Positions 11,870 to 22,784 of a stretch of DNA of 64,000 nucleotides are shown in pieces. The number at the start of each line of letters is the position of its first letter. The stretch's first letter is position 1. The notes under the pieces are model-generated. The model ran no database searches and was not told the DNA's origin. It saw nothing but the letters and a program-made list of their open reading frames with translations. Where the stretch lies: contig JBCFYV010011135.1 in NCBI GenBank assembly GCA_039000515.1, positions 13,654,376-13,718,375 on the forward strand, in the 5' to 3' direction. The position numbers were made by a program, and so were the translations under genes. The DNA comes from Timema cristinae. Taxonomy: Eukaryota; Arthropoda; Insecta; Phasmatodea; Timematidae.

Positions 11870-13985
11870 CTCTCTGAATGCAGCTTTCTTAGTCTAGCCC
11901 TATTAAGAGTATATTGACTTTCTTTTGTTTAACTAGGACCTTTTCCAGATTGTTGCTGGTGGTTCTCCCCCAGATAACTATATTACATCTCAAGGGGGCT
12001 TCAAACAGTGCAATGTAAGTTGTTTCTACTTCCATATTCCCACTTATATGTTTTATTCTTCATGATGCATAGTACCTATGCTAAGCTTCTTGCACTGTTG
12101 GTCAATGTGGGGCTTCCAATTAAAGTTTCAGTCCTGTGTAATGCCTAGGTACTTGGCAACACTCTCTGTTTTCAGTCCGGATAGCCCCTTATGATCACAC
12201 TCTTTCATTGTACTCGGGTCGATTTTGCTTAGTTTTATAACCAATACATTGGAGTCACAGTACTGTTTTGTAATGTTAAACGGTACATAGGCGTCGATGT
12301 CCAACTGAGTTTTGTCTTTGTTGGTCAGTAGGATAGCTGTATCTTTTGCATACATGCTTATTTGACAGAAATCACCCAGGCAGTTCATTTGTTGGAATTA
12401 TAAAAAGGACTGGGCCAAATACTGAGCCTTGTGGGATGCTTCTTGTAACTGGTAGGGATTTTTAGTGAAACTTGTGGGTCGTTCTTTTTGCTAAATACTT
12501 TACTTCCACCAGCTGCCTAATGCCAGTCAGGTAGTTGTGTAACCACCTTGATGCTGGTTCCTTTTCTCCAAATGTATGCAGTTTTTCCCACATTGAGTCT
12601 TGATCCAAACAGTTTAAGGCTTGCAGGAAGGTGGTGGTAAAGCAGCCATCTTCTATCTTGTTCATAATGTGCTCGATTAATTGAACAATGGCTGTTTTAG
12701 TTAACCTGCCTTTTAGGAATACGTGTTGTTCTTCTGTTCGTCAGCTAGGAAATTGTTTTGGTATAGATGCCTTAGGAGTCATGTTAATGCGAATTTTTCC
12801 ATTGATTATAGAGAGCCAAATCTAGGACTATAAGACGGTAGATGCTGGCTTCAACAGTGGGACCATTTTTGTATTTTGGATATAGCTTGGTCATAATAAA
12901 TTGTGCCGAAAACACACCTTGAGGAAAATATGTATTTAGAATGCTTGCTAGTGGGAGAGTGAGTTTTTATTTGCAACATTTCTCAAATTTTGAGGAGATT
13001 TCCTCTATATATGTTAAGGCCTTAGGCTTGAGTGAATCTATGACTTTTATTACATCATTGTAGCTGATATTTGTGAGACTCAAATGATCATTTAGCATGG
13101 GCTGGTTAAGTGGTAGTATTTTCTTTCCTAGAATAGTTGGTTTGTTGTCTCTCAACGTCTTCTCTGCTACAGTGTAAAAAAAAACTCAACCTTATTGGGG
13201 TCTTTTGTAAGGTTCCCTTCAATATTTAGGGTGATATGGTTAGTGTCAGGTGCTACAGGTTTTCTCTCTTGGTTTATGACCTACGAGACAGTTTTTGATA
13301 TATTATCAGCGACATCAACAGTAGCTTTACTCTTTACAGTTTTCTTAATGTTTTCAGTTTAAATTCATATGCAATTTTTCTGATGGCTGTTTTTCTTATT
13401 TTTTCCAACCACCCTCTGAATGGCTCTCATTCTCGTGCTTGATTATGGATTTCGTTAAGTCTGTCACGTTATTAATCCCAGTTTTTTTAGTTGATATCTT
13501 TTTTGTGGAGTAGGGTCAGGCTGTGTCTAGGTTTGTTTGAAAAATTGTGCCTAGGGTGTTCTTGGCATCATTTATATTGTACTGGTTTATTACTTTGCCC
13601 AGTTTTTATTGGTGAGAAGTGATCTGAAATTTTCAATTGTGCTTTATGTAAAATGTCTTTTTTTGGGGATGGGAGGTGGGAGGAGGGTATAGTAGGTTTA
13701 TTAATTTGTTTATCATGGGAGCAAGTCTGAGTGGTGTGGTCGTGGAGACCAGTAAGATAAATTCGGGTTGCAGTTCATCTTTCACCAGATTCACACAGAT
13801 ACAGTATATGGGGGTCTTAGTATTTCGAGTGATACTTGTGGGTGTAATATAGAGCCGCTTAATGTTATATCTTGCCAGTATGTCGGATAGTATTATATTT
13901 GTGTAGTTGTCTATGAGGTTATCGACATTAATATCTCCTATGTATCCCTATTAAAATGACCATTTTGGAACTTTTAGCGTGTACA
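11870..13985 (-). mobile_element. LINE-1 relic: endonuclease + reverse transcriptase (Jockey/CR1-like)
   Basis: Read on the minus strand from 13985, an endonuclease C-terminus is visible (GDINVDNLIDN, then YNIKRLYITPTSITRNTKTP). It is followed by reverse transcriptase pieces: FLQALNCLDQDSMWEKL, WLHNYLTGIRQLVEV, SIPQGSVFGPVLFII and YAKDTAILL (catalytic FADD decayed to YAKD), then a thumb region. Stops and frameshifts occur throughout, so it is dead. The order and the PQGS and YLTGR motifs fit Jockey/CR1-type non-LTR elements; the clade is not certain. Confidence 0.85.
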
Positions 13986-14309
13986 ATTTTTAAGTTATTC
14001 ATTCTCTAAATAAGAATGTCTATAGTATTTGATAATTTTTTTCTATCTACAATCTACATAAAGTACTTATAATTTGTTCTAATATTAGTATAAATTTTAA
14101 TACAACTTACTTTATCAAGATAATACATTTGATAATTGATGTATTATTTTAATCTTCGTAAATAAATCACTCCGAAGAAATAACTGGTTAAAGTTAAATG
14201 TAGTGTACCTAATACATTTGCATGGATAAAATTGCTTGTAATAAATTGTGAATGTATTATATATAAACCCATACTCCTGCTCACATGACTAGGGTCTAAA
14301 TATTGTAAC

Positions 14310-14624
14310 GAGATTAGTGTTTAACAGTGGGACCAGTACGCTCTCATTGTTTACCCTGGCTGCGCTCTCTGTCTCCCTCCTTGTTTAGCAGTTATGCAGT
14401 GGCCTCCTCACTTGGACGGGGGATTAGATGGGACAGGGGAGAACGGGGCACACGTCTGGAAGGGTCTGGGTCATTTAAATTCTGGACTAGTATTCTAGGA
14501 GTGGAGAACTCCAGACTCTTAGCTGGGACCATCCCTCTATATATACGGTCAGCGATAGCCAGGTGTGCTCAATTCTTAGTTCTCAACCAGCGAGTCCGGG
14601 AGTCCCCAGCCCATGTTGTGGACA
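14310..14624 (+). other. GC-rich, promoter-like or LTR-like block
   Basis: It includes ctatatatacggtcagcgat (TATA-like) at about 14539-14558 and a downstream agttctcaaccagcgagtcc. It directly abuts the inverted-repeat element at 14625. No flanking duplication was found, so LTR status is unproven. Confidence 0.3.
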
Positions 14625-15034
14625 GGGCCCCTAGTTTTGAAACCTGCGGGTAGACTCGCTACCGAATGAACTCGCCAGTTGCTGTCTCGCTAGTCGGAGG
14701 CTGAATGCTAAAAGTGCTAGTCTTGAAATGCTTCTTTCGTGCTGCGAGTTGATCTACTATCGAATACGGCTTACTCGCTAGCGACTGAATTTTAAATCTG
14801 ACAACACTGTAAAACCATGACGTGTCAAAGGGTTGGTGCGATGGTATGCCACAACACGTCATTATACAAGATACGTAACTGAAAGTAAACATTATTATTG
14901 TATTGATTACATCATATACAACGGTTAGTTTAGTTTCATTGGGAAACCATCTTCCAATTGTATACATCTAAACGTGTTAACTCAAAATTTTCTCAAAGTT
15001 ATATAAGTAAAATAAAAACCGCCTCTATGGAACA

Positions 15035-15110
15035 ATCCAATTTAGCACACTTGGTAGCGCGCTTGATCCGAATTCGTACTCCCACGAGTTCAATTCCAAC
15101 CTAGATAAAA
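15035..15110 (+). mobile_element. tRNA-like sequence inside the 14625-15996 element
   Basis: An A-box-like tagcacacttggtagcgcgc and a B-box-like gagttcaattcc are spaced as in tRNA. It faces a second tRNA-like segment at 15530-15602. It is probably a SINE head rather than a functional tRNA. Confidence 0.4.
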
Positions 15111-15529
15111 TATTTTAATTTTTATCTGAATTTAAATCACGTTTTCGTAATTAGAATTCAGTAATATATTTTTTTATTTTCGCAACTATTTTTAAAACAT
15201 AAATATACCCTAAAAAATTTTACTATGCGAATAATAATTAGCTTACTTAGCCTTATTTTAAAATGTGTACAAGCCTTATTTTAGAATGTGTACAATTTTA
15301 TGTCATAAAACCCATTATTTAATTTTTAAATAATCACCTAGATACAAAATTTCAAAATTAATGTAGGCCTAGCTTTTTTAATTTATTTTTAACGACTGTT
15401 ATGTTAGTCTACTTAGGCTCAAATACCTTGTGTATTTCTATAAAATATATTTAAAACATATTATTTGCTTATTAATACGATCATTTAAAATTAAAGTTTA
15501 AAGTCTGATAAGTTAAAAAAAAAAAAATT

Positions 15530-15602
15530 TTTTTTTAAGGATTTGAACACGCGAACCTTAGATCACGAGACGGTCACGTTACCGACTCACCCAAATTGAC
15601 CA
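15530..15602 (-). mobile_element. tRNA-like sequence, convergent with 15035-15110
   Basis: The minus strand reads gggtgagtcggtaacgtgac and then the B box gtgttcaaatcc, followed by a T/A run. It looks like a SINE head with its tail pointing inward. Confidence 0.42.
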
Positions 15603-15999
15603 TTGAGGAAATTGAAAAAATTAGAATATATAGTTTGGTTTTCACCCAAACAAATATTTGTATTGAAGGATTGTATAAAGTGTACAAAGCAATCATATTC
15701 TTTTCTTCTGTAAACCTATTTTGTACAGTGATAGGTTTATTTCAACAAAATCACTCTCGGAAAGCTGCAACCGAAGAGGGGGATGGCATCCATTTTGTTA
15801 TTTTATTGCCTATTCGATAGACAAGGTCTGTCTCGCACGGTGTGAGGCTGGCGAGTAGAATCCGCTCGCTATTCGATCGTGTGACGTCAGTTTTCGCAGC
15901 GCTGAAGTTTCAAAACTAGGTATTTGCGAGATTACAAGCGAGTATCGAGTAATCCGCTAGCGACTCGCTACTCGCAAGTTTCAAAACTAAGGCCCCATT

Positions 16000-16161
16000 C
16001 AAGTTAGTGGACCGGCGTCTCCAGGAGTGGTTTAGCGTGCTTGAGCGGGTTGGCATGTCCACGAGTGAGTTGACGTGTTCGCGAGTGCGGGTGTTCGTTT
16101 ATCGGGTCGTCATAGTGTGTTATGTGTGGGGACATTTGGAGGCTTGTTTGGACTGCACGGG
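16000..16161 (+). promoter_or_regulatory. Possible UBE2N promoter / non-coding 5' exon
   Basis: A GC- and CpG-rich block ends at a donor-like g|GTATGT (GT at 16162-16163). A good polypyrimidine tract and acceptor, tttctgtttgttctgcag, ends at 17087, 170 bp before the UBE2N ATG. Together they would form a leader exon and an intron of about 0.93 kb. The block starts right beside the end of the inverted-repeat element at 14625-15996, so it could instead be transposon flank. The spliced-leader reading is inference. Confidence 0.3.
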
Positions 16162-16199
16162 GTATGTATACATTTATTGTTATTGTGAACTACTTTTTT

Positions 16200-17087
16200 T
16201 TAATGAACATCTAATATTTGAATAGTTATTACGTATTTTACAGTTGTTAATTTTTTAAATTAGTTTACCTCTATTTTTATGTGTTTTTATTGGTTTATTA
16301 ACTTACAGACTTGATTAAGACTCTTTTTATTTTATTTACTCATTTGTTTTGTTGTAATTAATTTAGATGTGTAATTAATCAGTGTGTGTATGTATGTTTT
16401 AGTCATAATAGTCAAAACCTTGAATATTCCGTGGGCATTTTCATTGGTGTTTAATCAGCAACCCACTCCAGTATCTTTAAAAGAATACGTGTGACCAGCC
16501 CCCGTAACCCTCCCAGGTCACGCGCACCTTACGTTACAATATTATAATACACAATTATGTATGCCCCTGTACACTTAAGGTATATGGTAAGGTAACGGTA
16601 GGCATTAACTATGACACAATTTCATAAGTTACACTGCTTGTGTTAATTTATTACATTTTTCTTTTATTTAAATTATTTTTAAAGTAATTGAGATTGCATA
16701 AAAACTAGGTTTAGGATATATTAAATTTTACAGAAACAATCCACCACGCTTAAAATTCAGTCCTCCTCCAAATGGCATGCTAACAGATAGAATTCATTAT
16801 CCAAGTTAACCAATTTTCTCACAGTTTTTTCTTATATTGGAATTGGTTTAACCCGGCTGTCGATTGCTTTAATTTATCATTATCTGTGAAGACACCTTTG
16901 GTTTATAACTTATAATAAATTTAAAAATAAATAATTTTACTGACCACAATTCGCTATTAGAAAAATTCGAAAGCACTTTTCTTACATATTTAATAAAATA
17001 AGTTAACCATAGTAAACTAGGAATAATTCTATATATGTACATACATCACAAAGATATAAACGCGACATCTTTCTGTTTGTTCTGCAG
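16200..17087 (+). other. AT-rich interval before UBE2N
   Basis: If the spliced-leader model is right this is the first UBE2N intron; otherwise it is promoter-proximal intergenic DNA. No element recognised. Confidence 0.4.
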
Positions 17088-17257
17088 TTTAATCAATTTT
17101 AAAACAAAGTAGTAACGTTAACTTTGTGTTGCGATCACCCGATCAAGGGTTTACGTGTTTCTAAAGTGTTACCTAGTATTATTTGGATTGTGAAGGAACA
17201 AATCAAAAGTTCTAGTAGTTATTTCGATAACAAGAAAATCTGTTATCTATTGTCATC

Positions 17258-17713
17258 ATGACAGCACTACCACGAAGAATTATAAAAGAAACTCAGCGCT
17301 TGATGCAAGAGCCTGTTCCTGGAATAAGTGCTGTGCCAGATGAAAGTAACGCCCGTTATTTCCATGTTATTGTTACAGGCCCAGAAGATTCACCTTTTGA
17401 AGGAGGTCTTTTTAAATTGGAATTATTCCTTCCAGAGGATTACCCCATGTCCGCTCCGAAAGTTCGATTTATTACAAAAATATATCATCCTAACATAGAT
17501 AGACTTGGTCGAATTTGTTTGGACATTCTGAAAGATAAATGGAGCCCCGCTCTTCAAATTCGAACGGTGCTCCTTTCGATTCAAGCTCTTCTTAGTGCTC
17601 CAAATCCTGATGATCCATTGGCTAATGATGTGGCAGAACTCTGGAAAGTAAATGAGGTGGAGGCCATTCGCAATGCAAAAGAGTGGACCCGAAGATACGC
17701 AATGGACAATTGA
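17258..17713 (+). CDS. UBE2N: Ubiquitin-conjugating enzyme E2 N (Ubc13/bendless)
   Basis: This complete 151-residue E2 builds K63-linked ubiquitin chains together with a Uev1/Mms2 partner, acting in DNA-damage tolerance and in innate immune and neuronal signalling. The UBC fold fills the protein. The HPN motif is at residues 77-79 and the catalytic cysteine is C87 in GRICLDIL. E55, F57 and R70, which contact Mms2/Uev1 in this family, are present, as is M64, part of the RING/TRAF-binding surface. Length and sequence match animal Ubc13 closely, with the usual start ([16 protein letters not shown]) after tcatcATG. The coding region is one uninterrupted exon. Many animal orthologues have coding introns, so this could be a retrocopy, but the ORF is intact and no poly-A tract or target-site duplication is obvious. 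A candidate acceptor at 17086-17087 suggests a spliced 5' leader. Confidence 0.96.
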   Translation: MTALPRRIIKETQRLMQEPVPGISAVPDESNARYFHVIVTGPEDSPFEGGLFKLELFLPEDYPMSAPKVRFITKIYHPNIDRLGRICLDILKDKWSPALQIRTVLLSIQALLSAPNPDDPLANDVAELWKVNEVEAIRNAKEWTRRYAMDN

Positions 17714-18060
17714 TATGGAACTTACTTATTATTTGTTTGGAATCCTATATGGAATCGAATTTCATCAGTCACATCATCAAGCCTGCTCGATCACATATTT
17801 TCAACTACCTATATATCAAGTCATATAAATTACTACGCTAAAACAGTTGCTGGTAGCGAAAGAGTTCATTTATATTATTGGGAACATAATCACTTTTTTT
17901 GGGTGTGCGTTCAAAATGTGCAGGTTTCTTAATATAAAGTATACATTTAGATAAGCTATGACAGATTTTGGGAATCATTGCACACCAGTATCATGGGTTA
18001 AGCCTACGATTCAGTTTATATTTGCAAATAAAATTTTAAAATTGAAGAAGGTTAGGTTAA
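17714..18060 (+). promoter_or_regulatory. UBE2N 3' UTR with AATAAA signal at 18027-18032
   Basis: The canonical poly(A) signal AATAAA lies at 18027-18032, about 314 bp after the stop codon, and the intervening sequence is AT-rich and non-coding. It is the first canonical signal I see downstream, so it is the likely 3' end. Alternative sites further on cannot be excluded. Confidence 0.5.
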
Positions 18061-18990
18061 TGAGTTAATGTTGATGACTTTTAAGAGTTTCAATAATTAT
18101 TGATTTGAAGAGTGTATAAAGTTTGGATTGATTTTGTTTAATTAGTCAATATTATTAAACTAAGCTATCAAAATAAACCGGTTTGGTTTTGTTCCATTAA
18201 GTTTTTAACAAACAATTTATTCTGTTTCCAAAATACTTTAAAAAATAATATTTGCATTTATAATTGTGTTAAGATTTAGATCCTACTAGGACATTATTTT
18301 CATTTATTGATAAAAATATCCTATGACATATTCACTTAGTAGACAGGATAGACCCCATCACACTGCCAAAGCTTTTATTCATTTTCATAAAAAAATATTT
18401 ATTTATATGACTGTTTTCTTTCCTGGTAGGTTAGCTTATAAATGCATTGTCATACCGTAACTTAATGGTTGGATATTGTAGAATTGTACAAATCTCATCT
18501 ATGTAACATGAAGAATTGTGATGGTACCTAACCATTGAGGATGTGTGATAGAAATGCAAAAGCTTTGTAAAACCTTTATAAGTTGAATGCTGCTATACAT
18601 TTCCATTTGTATATCGGTAATGCTTAGTTATATTAGGGAATCCAAGATATTTCATTAGTTTTAATAGACTTTAAAAATTGTGGTGAATCATTATTTTGAA
18701 CTAAATTGGTTTTAAGATTTTCCTTGTGAACTTATGAATTTACTAAATTTGATAAAAAAAAATTCAGTATCACAAGGAAGTTAGATATATATTTTGCTTG
18801 CTTCCTCAACTGTCGATATTTTTAAGTTTTGGGATATTTAATTTGTAGCCTAGAAGATGTATTGGTAAACTATGATTCACCGATGTGATACTTAATAACA
18901 ATTTGTTGCTCACTGTAACTTAATATAAGTTAATACAAGCCTACATAGGCCTATTGCAATCATTGAATTTTGGATTGTCAGCTGGTAGGT
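18061..18990. other. AT-rich intergenic sequence
   Basis: I see no gene, SINE or clear terminal inverted repeats. It could include an extended UBE2N 3' UTR. Confidence 0.5.
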
Positions 18991-19642
18991 CTAAAGCCCC
19001 ATCTACAGACTCTGTAATCTTTAGGTCCGTAATCCGTGGTTCGTAAGAAATTGATGTCACAGTATCAGATTGCTTTTTCTATAGAGTCCAGATCCAAAAG
19101 TTCTTACTTCGTAGAAGTTGGATCAACTTACTCTCTGACTAGTTAATACGGACTGCCAATCACATTTAAGTAAATATTTGTGCACCTATCGAAATAAAAG
19201 CACCAATGGCAGTGAAAGTATCTATTGGTATGGGAACATAAATAAAAGGATGGCTTTATGCGGAGAGCTATTTCAAAAACTTTTTCTATAAATCTAAACA
19301 CTACAGGAAGTATGGTAACTCAGAAATAGTTTTTTTTTAGGCATACCCAAATTCTCAAAAATAGTGGCGGTGCTCTTATAGGGCCAACTTCACTATTATA
19401 TTATTTGGTTTACTGGTTAGGCGTAATCTAAAAAAAGAAAAAGTTGTTTTAGTTTCTTTTGTTGATCAGCTGACTGCTTGGTGCCATCCCTTTGTTGTAG
19501 ATTTTCTTTTGAAGAGTTATACTGAATGAAATTTCTGACCATCTCATTGGTTGGCACGGTCATGAGATTAAGGATAAATTCTGTGTAGACACTAATATAA
19601 TTTAAAAGAACTACTTAGCGGAGTCTATAGATGGGACTTGAG
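18991..19642. mobile_element. Non-autonomous DNA element, TIR ctaaagccccatctacagactc
   Basis: The 22-bp inverted termini at 18991-19012 and 19621-19642 match at 19 positions. The interior shares gtggttcgtaagaaattgat and aaaagcaccaatggcag with the partial sister copy at about 39.23-39.43 kb. No duplication and no coding capacity were seen. Confidence 0.72.
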
Positions 19643-20041
19643 TCTTATTTAGACATGGGTAGTACCTTAACTTCATGTAAATCTCAAATAGGCCAAACCA
19701 AATATCTTCTTTGTAGAAAAAAAAAGTTAATATTTTATTTTGGGGGCTCTTTAAACTTGCTTTTTCTTCCTACCATTGAAAAATAAATGTATTTTTTTAT
19801 TTTTTAAGTCTCCACTAATCTTTATATCTAGGCTATATTGTATTAAAATTGAACTAAAAACTTCAAATTAAAGTTGATCCCAGATTTGAATCTAATGGAA
19901 TTTAATCCTTAATTTGAGTTTAAAAATCAGACTTCTGGATAGCAAATTTTTTTTTAGAAACTCAATAAATCAGCTATAAAAATATAACCAACAATTTGAT
20001 ACTTCAGGTTGGCCTACCTACAGGTAGCTTAGCTGTTTTTT
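19643..20041. other. AT-rich sequence, nothing recognised
   Basis: Between the TIR element at 18991-19642 and a SINE-C. No coding or repeat pattern found. Confidence 0.5.
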
Positions 20042-20300
20042 TTGTTTTGCATTGCTTCTTACTACTCGTTCAGATTATACACCTATGTACTAATTAGACT
20101 AATGGTTTAGGGATTAGGAAGGTTTATTTGAGAGGAAATGCACCTGAATTTTCGTGGAAGGAAAGTGTAAAACCATTTAGGAAAAATCACTTTCAGTGCA
20201 CCCGATCAGGTTTGAACCCCGATATCCTCGTATTCAGCATTCTAGTTCAACATGAGAGTAGCGCTTTAGACGACGCGGCCACCGGAGTAGGTCTAGCTGA
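20042..20300 (-). mobile_element. SINE-C
   Basis: A full copy: tail ttgcttcttactactcgttc, body aaaccatttaggaaaaatc, B-box region ggtttgaaccccgatatcct, head gagagtagcgctttagacga then gcggccacc. Confidence 0.8.
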
Positions 20301-20529
20301 ATTTACATTTTATTTTGACTCTAAATATCATATAGGACTAATGTTTACCTAATATTGTGTTTGAATTTGTTTTAAAAATAGTCATTATAAAATATTGGAT
20401 CCAGAATTTTGTTGAGTTATTAAAAATCCAGATTTGATGCAAAATTTATATTTTTAATACACATAGGCCTTATATTCTTAGTATGATAAAGTTAGTCTAC
20501 ATGGTGTTTTGGTTTATGACTATAGATCA

Positions 20530-20825
20530 TTCAGCGTAGGGATGGTGTCAGACTTCTGTGTTGAGGGTCCGGGGTTCAATCCTCGGTCCCGGCACAGATT
20601 TATCTGATCACCAAACCTTCCTTCTCTTCTGACAAGACATGTATTAATCACAACTTGTGAATGTGGGGAATGCCAGGCCTCCACCGTGGTTCGGATTCTA
20701 CGTTAAACTGTAGGTCCTCCATTTCATCTCACAATCACCCTACCATTACACATTAGCGTAAGTGCGTATAACCCGAACGGGTAGTAAGACGCGGTGCTAA
20801 TAATAATAATATAATAATAATAATA
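20530..20825 (+). mobile_element. SINE-B
   Basis: The head is diverged at its first bases, but gatggtgtcagacttctg and the B box ggggttcaatcctc are clear. Body and shared tail are intact and end in a (TAA)n run. Confidence 0.86.
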
Positions 20826-21164
20826 CAATACCATCTGTTGAATTGTCATTTTTGGCAGTCAAAACTTTAACAGCAAACAATCAGTTTTTAACTATTCTTT
20901 TTTTTAAATTATATTTACGTTATTTAAATACAAACTTATGAAAATAGCCGTTTGGATCTTTATTTTTTTGTGGAAACTGCTCCTGCAGTTCACTTAAAAA
21001 TGCTTTACAAACGGGAGCTTCAAGAAAAGCTGCCATCTTTTAATTCTTATAAAGACGGTGAACCGGACGAAATGAGCGAGGTTGAGGACGCCCCACAAAT
21101 TTTTTTTGGGTTGTTTTCATGTGCATGTGTGAACAAAATAAAAATGTTTTATTTTGTTTTAGTT

Positions 21165-21410
21165 TTTTGGCACCACATCTTACTAACTGTTCGGGTTATA
21201 CTCTTATGTACTAATTATGTGGATATGCTAGGGATGAGGAAGAAATTTAGAGGAAATGTACCCACATTTACATGGAGGGAGAGTGGAAAAAGTGTTGAAA
21301 TACCACTCAGTACACCTGACCGGGATTCGAACCCCGATATCTCAATTATCGGCAGTCTAATCTAACATGAAAGGGACACCCTAGACTATGTGGCCACTGG
21401 ATGGATCTTT
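21165..21410 (-). mobile_element. SINE-C
   Basis: A full copy from the tail (caccacatcttactaactg) to the head (ggccactgg), with the B-box region gaccgggattcgaacccc intact. It is inserted into the older dispersed repeat that is also seen at 7255-7690. Confidence 0.78.
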
Positions 21411-21544
21411 CTCTAAGTTATAAAACACATTTATTTATTTTGGTGGTCGGTTATAGCAAGATACAAGTGTGATTATAATTTTATGAATTAGGCTATAATA
21501 TATATTGTTGTCACAACCGCAAAACTAAAAAAATAATACTTACC

Positions 21545-21930
21545 TTTTCATGTCGTTCCCTTACGAGGTAGGCAATAAATTATGAATATAGTTAAAAAAA
21601 ACTTCGTACTTAATCCAACTTTACTTTCTCCACATGTCCTATCCTTTCATATTCCCTTCACTCGGGAAACATCCATACACCGAGTTATACATGCTCTTTT
21701 ATTATTAAAACACTTAATGTTTCTTTTTTTCACACAGTTGTCTACAACGTCTTACATGTCCTACCTCTTTCGTTTGATCATGACAATCTAACTTCAAATA
21801 TTTCCTTCATCACTCGATCCACACAAGTGTTCTCAACATGTCCAAACCAACATAAGTACCTTCTTTCTCATTTACCTATCTGATTCCCTTTCAAATCACA
21901 CTCCGATATTTAATAGTTTTATTAATATTC
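21545..21930 (-). mobile_element. LINE-2 3'-end fragment
   Basis: On the minus strand the 3' UTR motif cctacctcgtaagggaacga and the C-terminal coding region match the LINE-2 copy ending near 30.9 kb. It is a 5'-truncated insertion in the dispersed repeat around 20.9-22.0 kb. Confidence 0.72.
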
Positions 21931-22784
21931 TTTGTTCTTTCAATTAGTTACGAAAAAGCCAATTATATAGTAATCCTTAGGGATGTCACTGCTCATCTCT
22001 ATTTCTTTGTACCCATTATCTATAGATATGTCAATCTGTCAGGATAGCCAATCAAATGGCGAGAGTTGTCGAATAGGACCATTGAAAATAGTCAAACTCG
22101 ATGTGTTAATGGATTTATTGTAGACTAAAGTACATGATGGAGGGATATAGTTAATTGGTAAAATACTACAAAAGTTAGTTCAATTGGACATTCTAGCAAA
22201 CAGTCCTTGGATATGTCTATATCTGTGAACTACTCCACCTCAACCTGGACACAAACTACATAAGTCCTGCCTTGATGGTCCTTGCCGTCAACTATCAATA
22301 ACCTCTTAACACTATCCAAAGGATCTCTGAAACCAAGACGTCCCTTGTCCTTGTTTTGCATCTTATTATTTATAGCTTAAAAAATGTTTCAAGCTTACTG
22401 ATGTTTTGCTAAATGTAATTTACTGGTATGTAACTATACATAAGCAAAGTTGACTTTTAAAACATACATGTAAACTTATTGTGGACTGTTGAGAATAACT
22501 TGTCTGACTCAGGCTGTCACTATTACGAGGGCAATGTGTCTCTTATACATATGTCCCAATGTTACTAGAAGACTCTGACAGGGAAGTATTATTGAAAGCA
22601 TTTAGTAAAACCTTTGGTTGATGTAGGTAGTTTTACTAAGAAAATAATTATTCCCACATAGGTTAACATATGATTAGTGACTTTCAGCCAGTGTCTTCAT
22701 TAAAAATCTTCTGCTAGCTGTCAATTAACATAACTCCTAAACTGAATGGAATTGGTAGACAGTGAGTTGACTGAATAGCAATTT

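Larger units (their letters stand above)
14625..15996. mobile_element. Unclassified DNA element with GGGCCCTAGTTTTGAAAC termini
   Basis: The left end gggcccctagttttgaaacc, then tgcgggtag, is inverted at the right end (ctactcgcaagtttcaaaac, then taaggcccc). The inner TIR zones repeat ctcgctagcga-like motifs. A second internal copy of the end motif (agtttcaaaactagg) sits at about 15907. The 1.37-kb interior has no transposase but holds two convergent tRNA-like segments. No clear target duplication. Confidence 0.65.
20940..22000 (+). repeat. Dispersed repeat, copy 2, interrupted by SINE-C and LINE-2
   Basis: Same segment order as 7255-7690, but split by the SINE-C at 21165-21410 and the LINE-2 fragment at 21545-21930. 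Confidence 0.6.

Noticed and set aside
14659..14967. 102-residue minus-strand ORF inside the inverted-repeat element
   Set aside because: No transposase or other motif is visible and it overlaps the TIR zone; chance is the simplest reading.
20952..21365. 137-residue plus-strand ORF
   Set aside because: It runs across the border of a SINE-C into a different repeat, so it is a composite of two elements and not a gene.
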